Source: CAYZEZ01 sp964477295
GTDB taxonomy: Bacteria; Bacteroidota; Bacteroidia; Bacteroidales; SM23-62
Assembly (NCBI GenBank): GCA_964477295.1
Contig: CAYZEZ010000303.1
Span: 1 to 5,436 of the forward strand
Length of the DNA stretch: 5,436 nt
Reading direction: 5' to 3'
The translations under genes and the position numbers were made by a program. The notes under the pieces were generated by a model. That model searched no databases. It saw only the letters and a program-made list of their open reading frames with translations, and was not told the DNA's origin. Of this stretch, positions 1-5,436 are shown piece by piece; position 1 is the stretch's first letter; each line of letters begins with the position of its first letter.

Positions 1-1145
1 TCTTTCCCATCGATGATCCTGTGGTCATATGACAGGGCAAGATACATAATTGGGCGGATTTCAACCTTACCATTCACAACAAAAGGACGTTCTACGATAT
101 TGTGCATCCCCAGGATGGCTGACTGAGGAGGATTTATGATTGGAGTGGATAGCATTGATCCAAACACGCCTCCATTTGTGATTGTAAAGGTACCACCTGT
201 CATTTCAGCGATACTAAGCCTGTTGGTTCTGGCTTTTTCTGCCAGGTCAAAGATTGTGTGTTCTATCTCTGCCAGTGACATGGTCCCGGTATTTCTGAGT
301 ACAGGGACCATGAGTCCTTTGCTTCCCTGGACAGCAATTCCAATATCACAGAAAGCCGGGGTGATTATATCTTCTTCCTCAATACGCGAATTGACAGTAG
401 GGAATTGCAGCAGCGCTTCTGTAACGGCTTTGGTAAAGAAGGACATGAAACCCAGTTTAATCCCGTGTTTTTCAACGAAGGCCGATTGGTAGGTTTTTCT
501 AAGCCTTATGATTTCGCTCATGTCCACCTCGTTGAAGGTGGTCAGCATGGCTGTTTCATTCTTAACAGCAACGAGTCGCTGGCTGAGTTTTCTTCGAAGA
601 GAAGACATTCTTTTCTTGTCTTCATCACGTGAAGCTTTCCGGGGTAAAGATAAAGAAGGGGCAGGACCGTTAAGAACGGCGTTTACTTCATTTTTTGTGA
701 TTCTTTTTAGTCCTGAAATAATATCATCTATTGACAGATTGTAATCATCCATCATTTTCTGAGCTACCGGGGATACCTTTACTTTCGGAAAATCTGAACC
801 AGCTGTTTTAACTACCTCCTTTTCTTCAACCTGCTTGGTACGGGGCGATTTTTTTTCAGGAATCGGTTCCGGTTCTGTTGCGGCAGCTTGTTTTTTAACC
901 TTGCCTTTTACCCCTGTATCGATGGTGCAAAGTACGGTTCCGACAGCAATGGTTTGTCCTGTATTGACCAGGATATTAATTTTACCGGTGTCTTCTGCTA
1001 CAAGCGGCAATGTGGCTTTATCTGATTCAATTTCAGCTATTTCCTGATCTTTCTCTACCTGGTCGCCGTCTTCAGCAAGCCAGGCTCCTATCTCGACTTC
1101 TGAGATCGATTCGCCAGGGCTGGGAGCCACCATTTCAATTATCAT
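1..1145 (-). CDS. sucB: Dihydrolipoyllysine-residue succinyltransferase, E2 of 2-oxoglutarate dehydrogenase (3' end cut by window edge)
   Basis: E2 core of the 2-oxoglutarate dehydrogenase complex, a cytoplasmic TCA enzyme that moves the succinyl group from E1 via a lipoyl arm to CoA. My translation gives 381 codons before the left edge. A lipoyl domain covers about residues 2-77, with the lipoylated lysine at K43 in ESDKATL. A Lys/Glu/Pro-rich linker covers about 80-120, a peripheral subunit-binding domain about 124-158, and the acyltransferase domain runs from about 175. The catalytic HxxxD motif is visible as DHRIIDGK (H375, D379), so only about 20-25 residues should be missing. The opening MIIEMVAPSPGES is typical of the family. 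A second Met at residue 5 is too deep in the first strand to be preferred as start. It lies 49 bases after the sucA stop with no terminator or promoter between, so co-transcription is likely. The binding domain lacks the usual GTGxxGR loop. A pyruvate or branched-chain E2 is unlikely given the sucA neighbour. Confidence 0.95.
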   Translation of the reverse strand, partial: MIIEMVAPSPGESISEVEIGAWLAEDGDQVEKDQEIAEIESDKATLPLVAEDTGKINILVNTGQTIAVGTVLCTIDTGVKGKVKKQAAATEPEPIPEKKSPRTKQVEEKEVVKTAGSDFPKVKVSPVAQKMMDDYNLSIDDIISGLKRITKNEVNAVLNGPAPSLSLPRKASRDEDKKRMSSLRRKLSQRLVAVKNETAMLTTFNEVDMSEIIRLRKTYQSAFVEKHGIKLGFMSFFTKAVTEALLQFPTVNSRIEEEDIITPAFCDIGIAVQGSKGLMVPVLRNTGTMSLAEIEHTIFDLAEKARTNRLSIAEMTGGTFTITNGGVFGSMLSTPIINPPQSAILGMHNIVERPFVVNGKVEIRPIMYLALSYDHRIIDGK

Positions 1146-1194
1146 AAGACGGGTAGTTTAATTGCGAAATGTACAAAAATGATCGATTAGTTAC

Positions 1195-4008
1195 CTAACT
1201 CTTATTAAAATATTGGTGTAGTTTCAGTACTTCCTTCCTTGTTTTTCCTACTACACATTGCAAACCACAATATATATTTTGCAATTCGCAATCGCATCGG
1301 CGAAATACCTTATCAATGATTTCTGTTTGCCCGGTCACATGCAGGTGATGCAATCCTGTGGCCGGGCTTCCTGAAGCAATTCGGCTTATCGGGATGGGAT
1401 AAATTTCCTTCATCTCATGCTGGATATGCCTCCATGGACCCATATTTTCAGGTTCCTCCTGGACCCATAATGACAACATGTTATTTCGGTATTTTTTATG
1501 AATTTCCATAACTTGTTTTATCGGGAATGGATGGAGCTGTTCAATCCGGATAAGGGCAATATCACGGGCCTTGAATTTTTCCTTCCGGGCCAGCAGATCG
1601 TAATAAATTTTCCCGGAACAGTAAACTACGCGCCTTACCTCCTGGATATCCACATCGGGATCGTCATAAACCTCGTAAAAGGTATCGTTTTCAAAATCCT
1701 CAATTTTTGATATACACTTAGGGTGCCTGAGCAGGCTTTTTGGTGTAAAGATGATCAGCGGGATCCGGTAATTTGTGAATAAGTGTTTCCTTAGGGCATG
1801 GAAAAGGTTTGCAGGTGTCGTGCAATTGATTACCTGCATATTATTTCTGGCCGCCATTGAGAGAAACCGTTCAATCCGTGCACTGGAATGCTCTGGTCCC
1901 TGACCCTCAAAGCCATGCGGCAGATAGATCACAATTCCATTCATCAATCCCCATTTTTCCTCTGCAGAACTGATGTATTGATCAAATATTACCTGGGCAA
2001 CATTGGCAAAGTCGCCAAACTGTGCTTCCCAGATGGTTAATCCGTTCGGTGTTGCCAGAGCATACCCGTACTCAAATCCCAAAACACCATATTCATTCAG
2101 CGGGGAATTAAAGATCTCAAAAGTTCCTTTAGTCCCTTTAAGGTTTTGTAAAGGAATGTATTGCTGATCGGTATCTTCAATTACAAATGCGGCATGGCGG
2201 TGAGTGAATGTGCCCCGCACTGAATCCTGGCCGGATACTCTCACAGGAAATCCCTCTTTTACAAGTGTGCCATAGGCCAGTAATTCTCCCAGTGCCCAAT
2301 CCAGCCTGTCTTCTTTGATCATTTTCTGTCTTTCCCCGACCAGCCTGTGGATCTTATTGATAAAGTTCTTATCCTTCGGGAGCTGATTTATCTGGTTCGC
2401 TACATCCAGAAGGGTCTTTCTGGTTACACCGGTAGGTATATGTTTCTTAAAGTCTGAGGCACGGGCATACTTAATTCCTGTCCAGTCCTCTTCGAGGAAT
2501 CGCTGGATATTAACTTTTGGTATCTCTTTAGACGCTTTTAGCTTTTCCTCCAGGATATCATTATAATCTTTTTCGAACTCGACGAAATCCTCCCTGGTGT
2601 AAATTCCCTGTTCAATGAGTTTTTCACTGTAAATATCGCGAGGATTGGGATGTTTCGCGATAGCTTTATATAGCAGGGGTTGCGTAAAACGGGGTTCATC
2701 CCCTTCGTTATGACCATATTTCCTGTAGCAGAGGATATCAATGAATACATCGGATTGAAATTCCTGCCGGTATTCAATGGCCATCCGGACAGTGTGGACC
2801 AGGGCCTCCACATCATCACCGTTCACATGAAAGATGGGACATTTTGTGACTTTTCCAATATCTGTACAGTAGGTACTGGATCGTCCATCCAGGTAATTGG
2901 TAGTGAATCCAACCTGGTTATTTATTACCAGGTGGATGGTTCCTCCCGTTTTGTAACCATTAAGGCCAGCCATCTGCACTACTTCATAAACAACACCCTG
3001 GGATGCGATGGCAGCATCACCATGGATGATTACGGGAAGCAGTTTCTTTGAGTCGTTCTGATATTTGTGATCGATTTTGGCACGCGACAATCCCTGGATG
3101 ATTGGTGTAACAGCTTCCAGGTGTGAGGGATTGGGAGCCAGGTTCAATCGGACCGTTTTTCCGGATACAGTTTTTATATCATTTACATATCCCAGGTGAT
3201 ATTTTACATCTCCTAACGTAATCCCCTGTTCATATTCCTCGCCTTCAAATTCCTTGAATATGTTTTCATAAGGTTTCTGGAGTACATTTGCAAGAACATT
3301 GATCCGTCCCCTGTGCGCCATGCCAAGCATAATCTCCCGGATTCCAAGGTCGGCACCTTTCTCAGTGAGTGAGACAAGTGCGGGGATCAGGTTTTCGGCC
3401 CCTTCCAGGGAAAATCTTTTCTGTCCCACAAATTTCTTATGGATAAATCCCTCAAATCCAACTGCAGCCTTCAGATGCATATACATCTCTTTTTTTTCTT
3501 CAGGAGTAAATGAAGTGGCATTTTTTGAAGATTCAATTTTTTCCGAGAGCCACTTGAGTTTAACGGGCTGCCTGATGAACATATATTCTGCACCTATTGA
3601 CTTGCAATATGTTTCTTTGAGGTGATCAAGGATCTGTTTCAGGGTGGTTGTTCCGCAACCAATTTCTCTACCGGCGTGAAATTTTGTATCCAGGTCCTTT
3701 TCGCTGAGTTCGTAATTTTCCAGGTCGAGCGTAGGGAAATATTTGCGTCGTGTTCTAACAGGATTTGTAATAGTAAAAAGGTGGCCCCTTTTGCGGTAAG
3801 CATCGATAAGGTTGATTACCTTGAATTCCTTATCGAGGGCTTCCGAATGAAAATCCTCCCTGAAATTCTGCCGGGCAAAATCAAAGCCCTTAAAAAAATT
3901 GTGCCAGCTTGTGTCCACCGATTCAGGATCTTCGCTATATTTTTTATAGAGCGATTCAATGGCTTCCAGATCGATATTACCCAAAAAGGAAAAATTTTCT
4001 GATTTCAT
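1195..4008 (-). CDS. sucA: 2-oxoglutarate dehydrogenase E1 component, thiamine diphosphate-dependent
   Basis: E1 of the 2-oxoglutarate dehydrogenase complex. It decarboxylates 2-oxoglutarate on thiamine diphosphate and passes the succinyl group to the E2 lipoyl arm. The 937-aa protein is complete. The N-terminal segment FLGNIDLEAIESLY (7-20) is the short E1o-specific helix that contacts E2. The dehydrogenase domain (about 190-500) has GMAHRGR (H232), NPSHLEAV (H296), HGDAA (329-333), NNQVGFTT (363-370), GDD (397-399) and YGHNEGDEP (431-439). These match the substrate and Mg/ThDP sites of this family. The transketolase-type pyrimidine domain (about 575-770) has RGTFTHRHA and PHGFEGQGPEHSSAR (697-711). 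The C-terminal domain follows, with SPATGLHHLHV at 881-891. The first in-frame ATG gives the expected N-terminus. Unusually, the protein runs about 35 residues past the usual end (near VF902), with a CxC-x6-CxxxC cluster at C905, C907, C914 and C918. It is followed by sucB. The long E1o-type architecture rules out PDH E1. Confidence 0.97.
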   Translation of the reverse strand: MKSENFSFLGNIDLEAIESLYKKYSEDPESVDTSWHNFFKGFDFARQNFREDFHSEALDKEFKVINLIDAYRKRGHLFTITNPVRTRRKYFPTLDLENYELSEKDLDTKFHAGREIGCGTTTLKQILDHLKETYCKSIGAEYMFIRQPVKLKWLSEKIESSKNATSFTPEEKKEMYMHLKAAVGFEGFIHKKFVGQKRFSLEGAENLIPALVSLTEKGADLGIREIMLGMAHRGRINVLANVLQKPYENIFKEFEGEEYEQGITLGDVKYHLGYVNDIKTVSGKTVRLNLAPNPSHLEAVTPIIQGLSRAKIDHKYQNDSKKLLPVIIHGDAAIASQGVVYEVVQMAGLNGYKTGGTIHLVINNQVGFTTNYLDGRSSTYCTDIGKVTKCPIFHVNGDDVEALVHTVRMAIEYRQEFQSDVFIDILCYRKYGHNEGDEPRFTQPLLYKAIAKHPNPRDIYSEKLIEQGIYTREDFVEFEKDYNDILEEKLKASKEIPKVNIQRFLEEDWTGIKYARASDFKKHIPTGVTRKTLLDVANQINQLPKDKNFINKIHRLVGERQKMIKEDRLDWALGELLAYGTLVKEGFPVRVSGQDSVRGTFTHRHAAFVIEDTDQQYIPLQNLKGTKGTFEIFNSPLNEYGVLGFEYGYALATPNGLTIWEAQFGDFANVAQVIFDQYISSAEEKWGLMNGIVIYLPHGFEGQGPEHSSARIERFLSMAARNNMQVINCTTPANLFHALRKHLFTNYRIPLIIFTPKSLLRHPKCISKIEDFENDTFYEVYDDPDVDIQEVRRVVYCSGKIYYDLLARKEKFKARDIALIRIEQLHPFPIKQVMEIHKKYRNNMLSLWVQEEPENMGPWRHIQHEMKEIYPIPISRIASGSPATGLHHLHVTGQTEIIDKVFRRCDCELQNIYCGLQCVVGKTRKEVLKLHQYFNKS
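1257..1285. repeat. Inverted repeat inside the 3' end of sucA
   Basis: A perfect 8-bp inverted repeat, ATTGCAAA (1257-1264) and TTTGCAAT (1278-1285), encloses 13 A/T-rich bases. It lies in the codons of the cysteine-rich sucA tail. The stem is A/T-rich and has no U-run after it, so it is not a convincing terminator. It may be chance, a coding by-product, or a weak mRNA hairpin before the sucA-sucB junction. Confidence 0.4.
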
Positions 4009-4200
4009 TTTCCAGCATTTGATATTGCTGACCTCACAAAAGTATAAAACTTTTTCTTATGTATATATTTAGATAAGATTGGCTGAAGAGGCTGTATTGC
4101 AGCTTGCAGGATAGTATAAGATTCGGGGAAGATGAATTATTTGTTTTGCTGGTTTGTATGTACAACCGGCAATCCGAAACAGGCAAATGTTAACCGGCAC
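4009..4200. other. Non-coding stretch upstream of sucA
   Basis: This is the sucA-proximal part of the 311-base gap between sucA and the rubrerythrin-like gene. The sucA promoter candidate lies near 4037-4044. The only other structure I see is an 8-bp direct repeat AACCGGCA at 4164-4171 and 4192-4199, whose copies start 28 bases apart and the second of which touches the heptamer array. Open frames here are short and family-free. I see no RNA gene. Confidence 0.6.
4037..4044 (-). promoter_or_regulatory. Candidate Bacteroidota -7 element for sucA-sucB
   Basis: The minus strand reads TACTTTTG, a full match to the Bacteroidota -7 consensus TAnnTTTG, 28 bases before the sucA ATG. That would put transcription start roughly 20 bases before the gene. 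No TTTG -33 element is present at the expected 19-21 base spacing; only A/T-rich sequence is there. The call is therefore a single-box match with suitable position. Confidence 0.35.
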
Positions 4201-4256
4201 CTCGTACCTCGCACCTCGTACCTCGCATCTCGTACCTCGCATCTCGTACCTCGCAT
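4201..4256. repeat. Heptamer tandem repeat, 8 x 7 bp, alternating CTCGTAC and CTCGCAY
   Basis: Eight perfect-phase heptamers follow each other: CTCGTAC, CTCGCAC, CTCGTAC, CTCGCAT, then CTCGTAC and CTCGCAT twice more. The array is therefore also four 14-bp units. Sequence differences are confined to the fifth and seventh bases. Period-7 repeats of this general type are common between genes in Bacteroidota. When translated they give a spurious RYEVRG-like periodic peptide. The array is intergenic, between the rubrerythrin-like gene and sucA. Function is unknown; slippage-driven variation in copy number is plausible. Confidence 0.9.
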
Positions 4257-4285
4257 CATGAACCCTCATACCCTCACAGCCTCCA

Positions 4286-4320
4286 CTTCGTACTTCGATA
4301 TTCGATATTCGTAATTCCTC
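4286..4320. repeat. Second, degenerate heptamer block next to the rubrerythrin-like stop codon
   Basis: Heptamers CTTCGTA, CTTCGAT, ATTCGAT and ATTCGTA (4286-4313) are followed by a degenerate ATTCCTC. They share the TCG core and 7-base period of the array at 4201-4256 but are out of phase with it and more A/T-rich. The block directly abuts the stop codon of the minus-strand gene at 4320-4322, so it would lie in that gene's 3' untranslated region. No G/C-rich terminator stem with a U-run is seen there. Confidence 0.75.
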
Positions 4321-4778
4321 TAGTTTTCTTTCAGGATATAATCATCATATTCTATCTCGAACCGTAGTTTATGCTTTGCTTCTTCCTGGGCCAGCATCAG
4401 AAATATTTCTTTTGCCGCCGGGTCATCAGTTTTCGAAGCCAGGTCGGTATATAATCTGAAAGCAGCTTTCTCCTCTTTCATTGCCACGATGAGGGCATCC
4501 TGATAATTTAAATCATCTCTGGAAGTTTTGACTTCGACTATATAATCCCCTATTTTCAGGTCCTGTACTTTTTCTACAGGAACAATAATTTTATTTCCGG
4601 ATTTTATGGCTTCAAGCTTTTTCTTGTGGCCTAGTTCCTCTATTGAGAATTGTTCGAAGACTTTCTGTATCTCTCTATTCCTGCTTTTTTTTGCCAGATC
4701 TGCATAAAGGTTTGATGCTCTGAGTTCGTCTTTTATTGCGAAATCGAGGATCTCATTTATCGATTCAAAATCTTTCAT
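4320..4778 (-). CDS. Rubrerythrin-like ferritin-family diiron protein without rubredoxin domain
   Basis: A 152-aa four-helix-bundle protein of the rubrerythrin/ferritin-like family. Each half has a helix with a conserved Glu followed by a helix with ExxH. The pairs are E18 (DELRASNLYADLA) with E48/H51 (EELGH), and E103 (EEKAAFRLYTDLA) with E133/H136 (EEAKH). These six residues are the expected diiron ligands, and the two halves look like an internal duplication joined by a linker at about 60-92. There is no signal peptide, no membrane segment and no cysteine, so the rubredoxin iron site of classical rubrerythrin is absent and any electrons must come from a partner. In this family a peroxide-reducing or oxygen-protective role in the cytoplasm is usual; the exact substrate cannot be read here. 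The start ATG precedes the first helix directly, with an A/T-rich leader. The gap and repeats before sucA argue for a separate transcript. Confidence 0.88.
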   Translation of the reverse strand: MKDFESINEILDFAIKDELRASNLYADLAKKSRNREIQKVFEQFSIEELGHKKKLEAIKSGNKIIVPVEKVQDLKIGDYIVEVKTSRDDLNYQDALIVAMKEEKAAFRLYTDLASKTDDPAAKEIFLMLAQEEAKHKLRFEIEYDDYILKEN

Positions 4779-4861
4779 GAATATTATTTTTATATTTAAT
4801 TGACCAGGTTTTTCAATTGCGGTTCATTCCAGCATGTTTTATAAAAGGATTTATAAAAATA

Positions 4862-4869
4862 CAAATATA
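4862..4869 (-). promoter_or_regulatory. Candidate Bacteroidota -7 element for the rubrerythrin-like gene
   Basis: The minus strand reads TATATTTG, matching TAnnTTTG, 83 bases before the ATG at 4778. A T-run, but not a true TTTG, lies 21 bases upstream, where the -33 element would be. If real, it gives an A/U-rich leader of about 75-80 bases. In such A/T-rich DNA the octamer could occur by chance. Confidence 0.33.
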
Positions 4870-5005
4870 TCCTGATACACTTTTGTTGATAAAAATCATT
4901 TGATATTATTTTTAGCGGAACTAATATTATGTCCTCACTTTAATTCCTACGATACTATAGTTATATGGATTTAAAGTTTATATTGTGCTGAGTTAGAAAT
5001 TATTT

Positions 5006-5025
5006 TTACTATTTCTTAATAGTAA
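5006..5025. repeat. Perfect A/T palindrome with 4-base loop
   Basis: TTACTATT (5006-5013) and AATAGTAA (5018-5025) are exact inverted repeats around TCTT. A T-rich run follows at 5026-5037. It resembles a weak terminator in shape, but no plus-strand gene lies upstream for it to end, and a stem of mostly A-T pairs would be unstable. A protein-binding operator between the divergent genes is the alternative. Confidence 0.4.
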
Positions 5026-5094
5026 TTATTATTTTTTCCAGCATATATAATCTTATAATTTTCATATAATATTGGGCGTTTTACCAGGATAAGG

Positions 5095-5175
5095 TTGCCT
5101 GCCCGGTGGCAGGTAATACATGACTGAATGATTAAATAAAATTATGTGAGGGCGAAGCGGTTGCATTCGTTCTTA
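5095..5175 (+). promoter_or_regulatory. Possible structured leader RNA of the nfnA-like gene, two hairpins
   Basis: Hairpin 1 pairs 5095-5103 (TTGCCTGCC) with 5108-5116 (GGCAGGTAA), 9 bp with one G.U pair and a CGGT loop. Hairpin 2 pairs 5147-5156 (TGAGGGCGAA) with 5166-5175 (TTCGTTCTTA), 10 bp with three G.U pairs. It can extend by GC/GC (5157-5158 with 5163-5164) around a GGTT loop, with A5165 bulged. The wobble pairs would be C-A mismatches in minus-strand RNA, which favours plus-strand transcription. Hairpin 2 ends 45 bases before the start codon. No U-run follows either hairpin, so they are not intrinsic terminators. Hairpin 1 also resembles G/C-rich palindromes scattered in Bacteroidota genomes. 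I recognise no riboswitch class. Confidence 0.3.
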
Positions 5176-5220
5176 AGTTTATAATTATTTTATATTCATA
5201 TAGTTACAAATATTTAACGG

Positions 5221-5436
5221 ATGAATAAAATTATTGAAAAGGAGTATTTCTCAGAAGCTGTCGTTAAATTAGTAGTTGAAGCGCCATATATTGCAAAAGC
5301 CAGGAAGGCCGGACATTTTGTTATTATTCGTATTGGAGATAAAGGGGAGAGGATCCCACTCACCATAGCAGAGGCCGATACTGACAAAGGCACCATAACA
5401 CTCATTGTTCAGAAAGTCGGTGTAAGTTCCATTAAA
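5221..5436 (+). CDS. nfnA: NADH-dependent ferredoxin:NADP+ oxidoreductase alpha subunit, NfnA/SudB type (3' part outside window)
   Basis: The first 72 codons of a gene open to the right edge, out of about 280 expected for the family. The start MNKIIEKEYFSE and the body match the N-terminal FAD-binding beta-barrel of NfnA/SudB, a member of the ferredoxin-reductase-like superfamily. The FAD-binding signature is GHFVIIRIGDKGERIPLT (31-48), with R44 and T48 in the RxxxT position. The NAD-binding domain and the C-terminal [2Fe-2S] cysteines would lie beyond the window. In this family, NfnA with the glutamate-synthase-like NfnB carries out electron-bifurcating transhydrogenation between NADH, NADPH and ferredoxin in the cytoplasm, so an nfnB partner is expected just downstream. 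The ATG is preceded by A/T-rich sequence and AACGG, with no strong ribosome-binding site. The dihydroorotate dehydrogenase electron-transfer subunit PyrK is the main alternative, but the RIPLT motif and N-terminus fit NfnA better. Confidence 0.85.
   Translation, partial: MNKIIEKEYFSEAVVKLVVEAPYIAKARKAGHFVIIRIGDKGERIPLTIAEADTDKGTITLIVQKVGVSSIK

Larger units (their letters stand above)
4779..5220. other. 442-base A/T-rich divergent intergenic region
   Basis: This region separates the minus-strand rubrerythrin-like gene from the plus-strand nfnA-like gene, so it must hold control signals for both. It contains a -7-like box for the left gene (4862-4869), an A/T palindrome (5006-5025), and two hairpins before the right gene (5095-5116 and 5147-5175). 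It has no open frame with recognisable protein character and no tRNA or rRNA. I found no TAnnTTTG box for the right gene on the plus strand; TAAGTTTA at 5174-5181 is the nearest, one base off and without a -33 partner. Confidence 0.6.

Noticed and set aside
136..1047. Several plus-strand open frames of 70-118 codons opposite sucB
   Set aside because: They lie antisense to a gene with clear family motifs in every part, show no family signature, and start without promoter or leader signals.
1146..1194. Separate promoter or terminator between sucA and sucB
   Set aside because: The 49-base gap has no TAnnTTTG box and no stem followed by a U-run, so co-transcription is the simpler reading.
1195..1302. 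Frameshift or assembly error at the end of sucA
   Set aside because: The tail is in the same frame with no homopolymer slip site, and has ordinary codons and a patterned cysteine motif. An error cannot be excluded without homologues, but nothing in the sequence shows one.
1498..4002. Plus-strand open frames of 70-126 codons and one minus-strand 93-codon frame within sucA
   Set aside because: All overlap the conserved E1 reading frame and have no recognisable domain; they are shadows of its codon pattern.
4201..4256. CRISPR array
   Set aside because: The repeats are contiguous 7-mers without spacers and there are no cas genes, so this is a simple tandem repeat.
4069..4314. Two short open frames (minus 66 codons, plus 60 codons) across the heptamer repeats
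   Set aside because: Their periodic peptide (RYEVRG-like) is simply the 7-base repeat read in three frames. This is a known source of spurious gene calls in Bacteroidota.
5095..5116. Intrinsic terminator
   Set aside because: A good stem, but it is not followed by a T-run on either strand and no gene ends nearby.
4009..5220. tRNA, rRNA, insertion sequence or attachment site in the non-coding stretches
   Set aside because: No cloverleaf-like arms, transposase fragments, or paired terminal repeats with target duplications are visible.
5214..5405. Minus-strand 63-codon open frame opposite the start of nfnA
   Set aside because: The plus frame has a strong NfnA match with the FAD signature, while the minus frame has no family character.

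Overview
The window looks like an ordinary chromosomal segment from a member of the Bacteroidota, probably a Bacteroidales-like lineage. The reasons are the style of the protein sequences, A/T-rich gene leaders without clear Shine-Dalgarno sequences, octamers matching the Bacteroidota -7 consensus TAnnTTTG upstream of two genes, and non-coding period-7 repeats of the YTCGNNN type that are common between genes in this phylum. The lineage call is inferred from these features and was not tested by a search.

Left part (1-4008, minus strand): two genes of the 2-oxoglutarate dehydrogenase complex in transcription order. sucA (E1, thiamine diphosphate decarboxylase, 937 aa, complete) comes first. 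After a 49-base gap comes sucB (E2, lipoyl succinyltransferase), which runs off the left edge just after its catalytic HxxxD motif. Together with an E3 dihydrolipoamide dehydrogenase, not seen here, they convert 2-oxoglutarate to succinyl-CoA and NADH in the TCA cycle. The E1 has a roughly 35-residue C-terminal tail with four cysteines. The E2 has an unusual peripheral subunit-binding domain.

Middle part (4009-4778): a 311-base non-coding gap holding a weak promoter candidate for sucA and two blocks of heptamer repeats. It is followed by a complete minus-strand gene for a 152-aa rubrerythrin-like diiron protein made of two similar helical halves, without a rubredoxin domain.

Right part (4779-5436): a 442-base A/T-rich divergent intergenic region, then the first 72 codons of a plus-strand gene for the FAD/[2Fe-2S] alpha subunit of NADH-dependent ferredoxin:NADP+ oxidoreductase (NfnA/SudB type). 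Just upstream of that gene are two hairpins whose G.U pairs favour plus-strand RNA, so they may form a structured leader.

The gene set combines an oxidative TCA complex with a diiron oxidative-stress-type protein and a bifurcating transhydrogenase subunit. This suggests a facultative or microaerobic metabolism. No clearly new multi-gene system is visible. The points worth a second look are the E1 tail, the E2 binding domain and the possible leader RNA.
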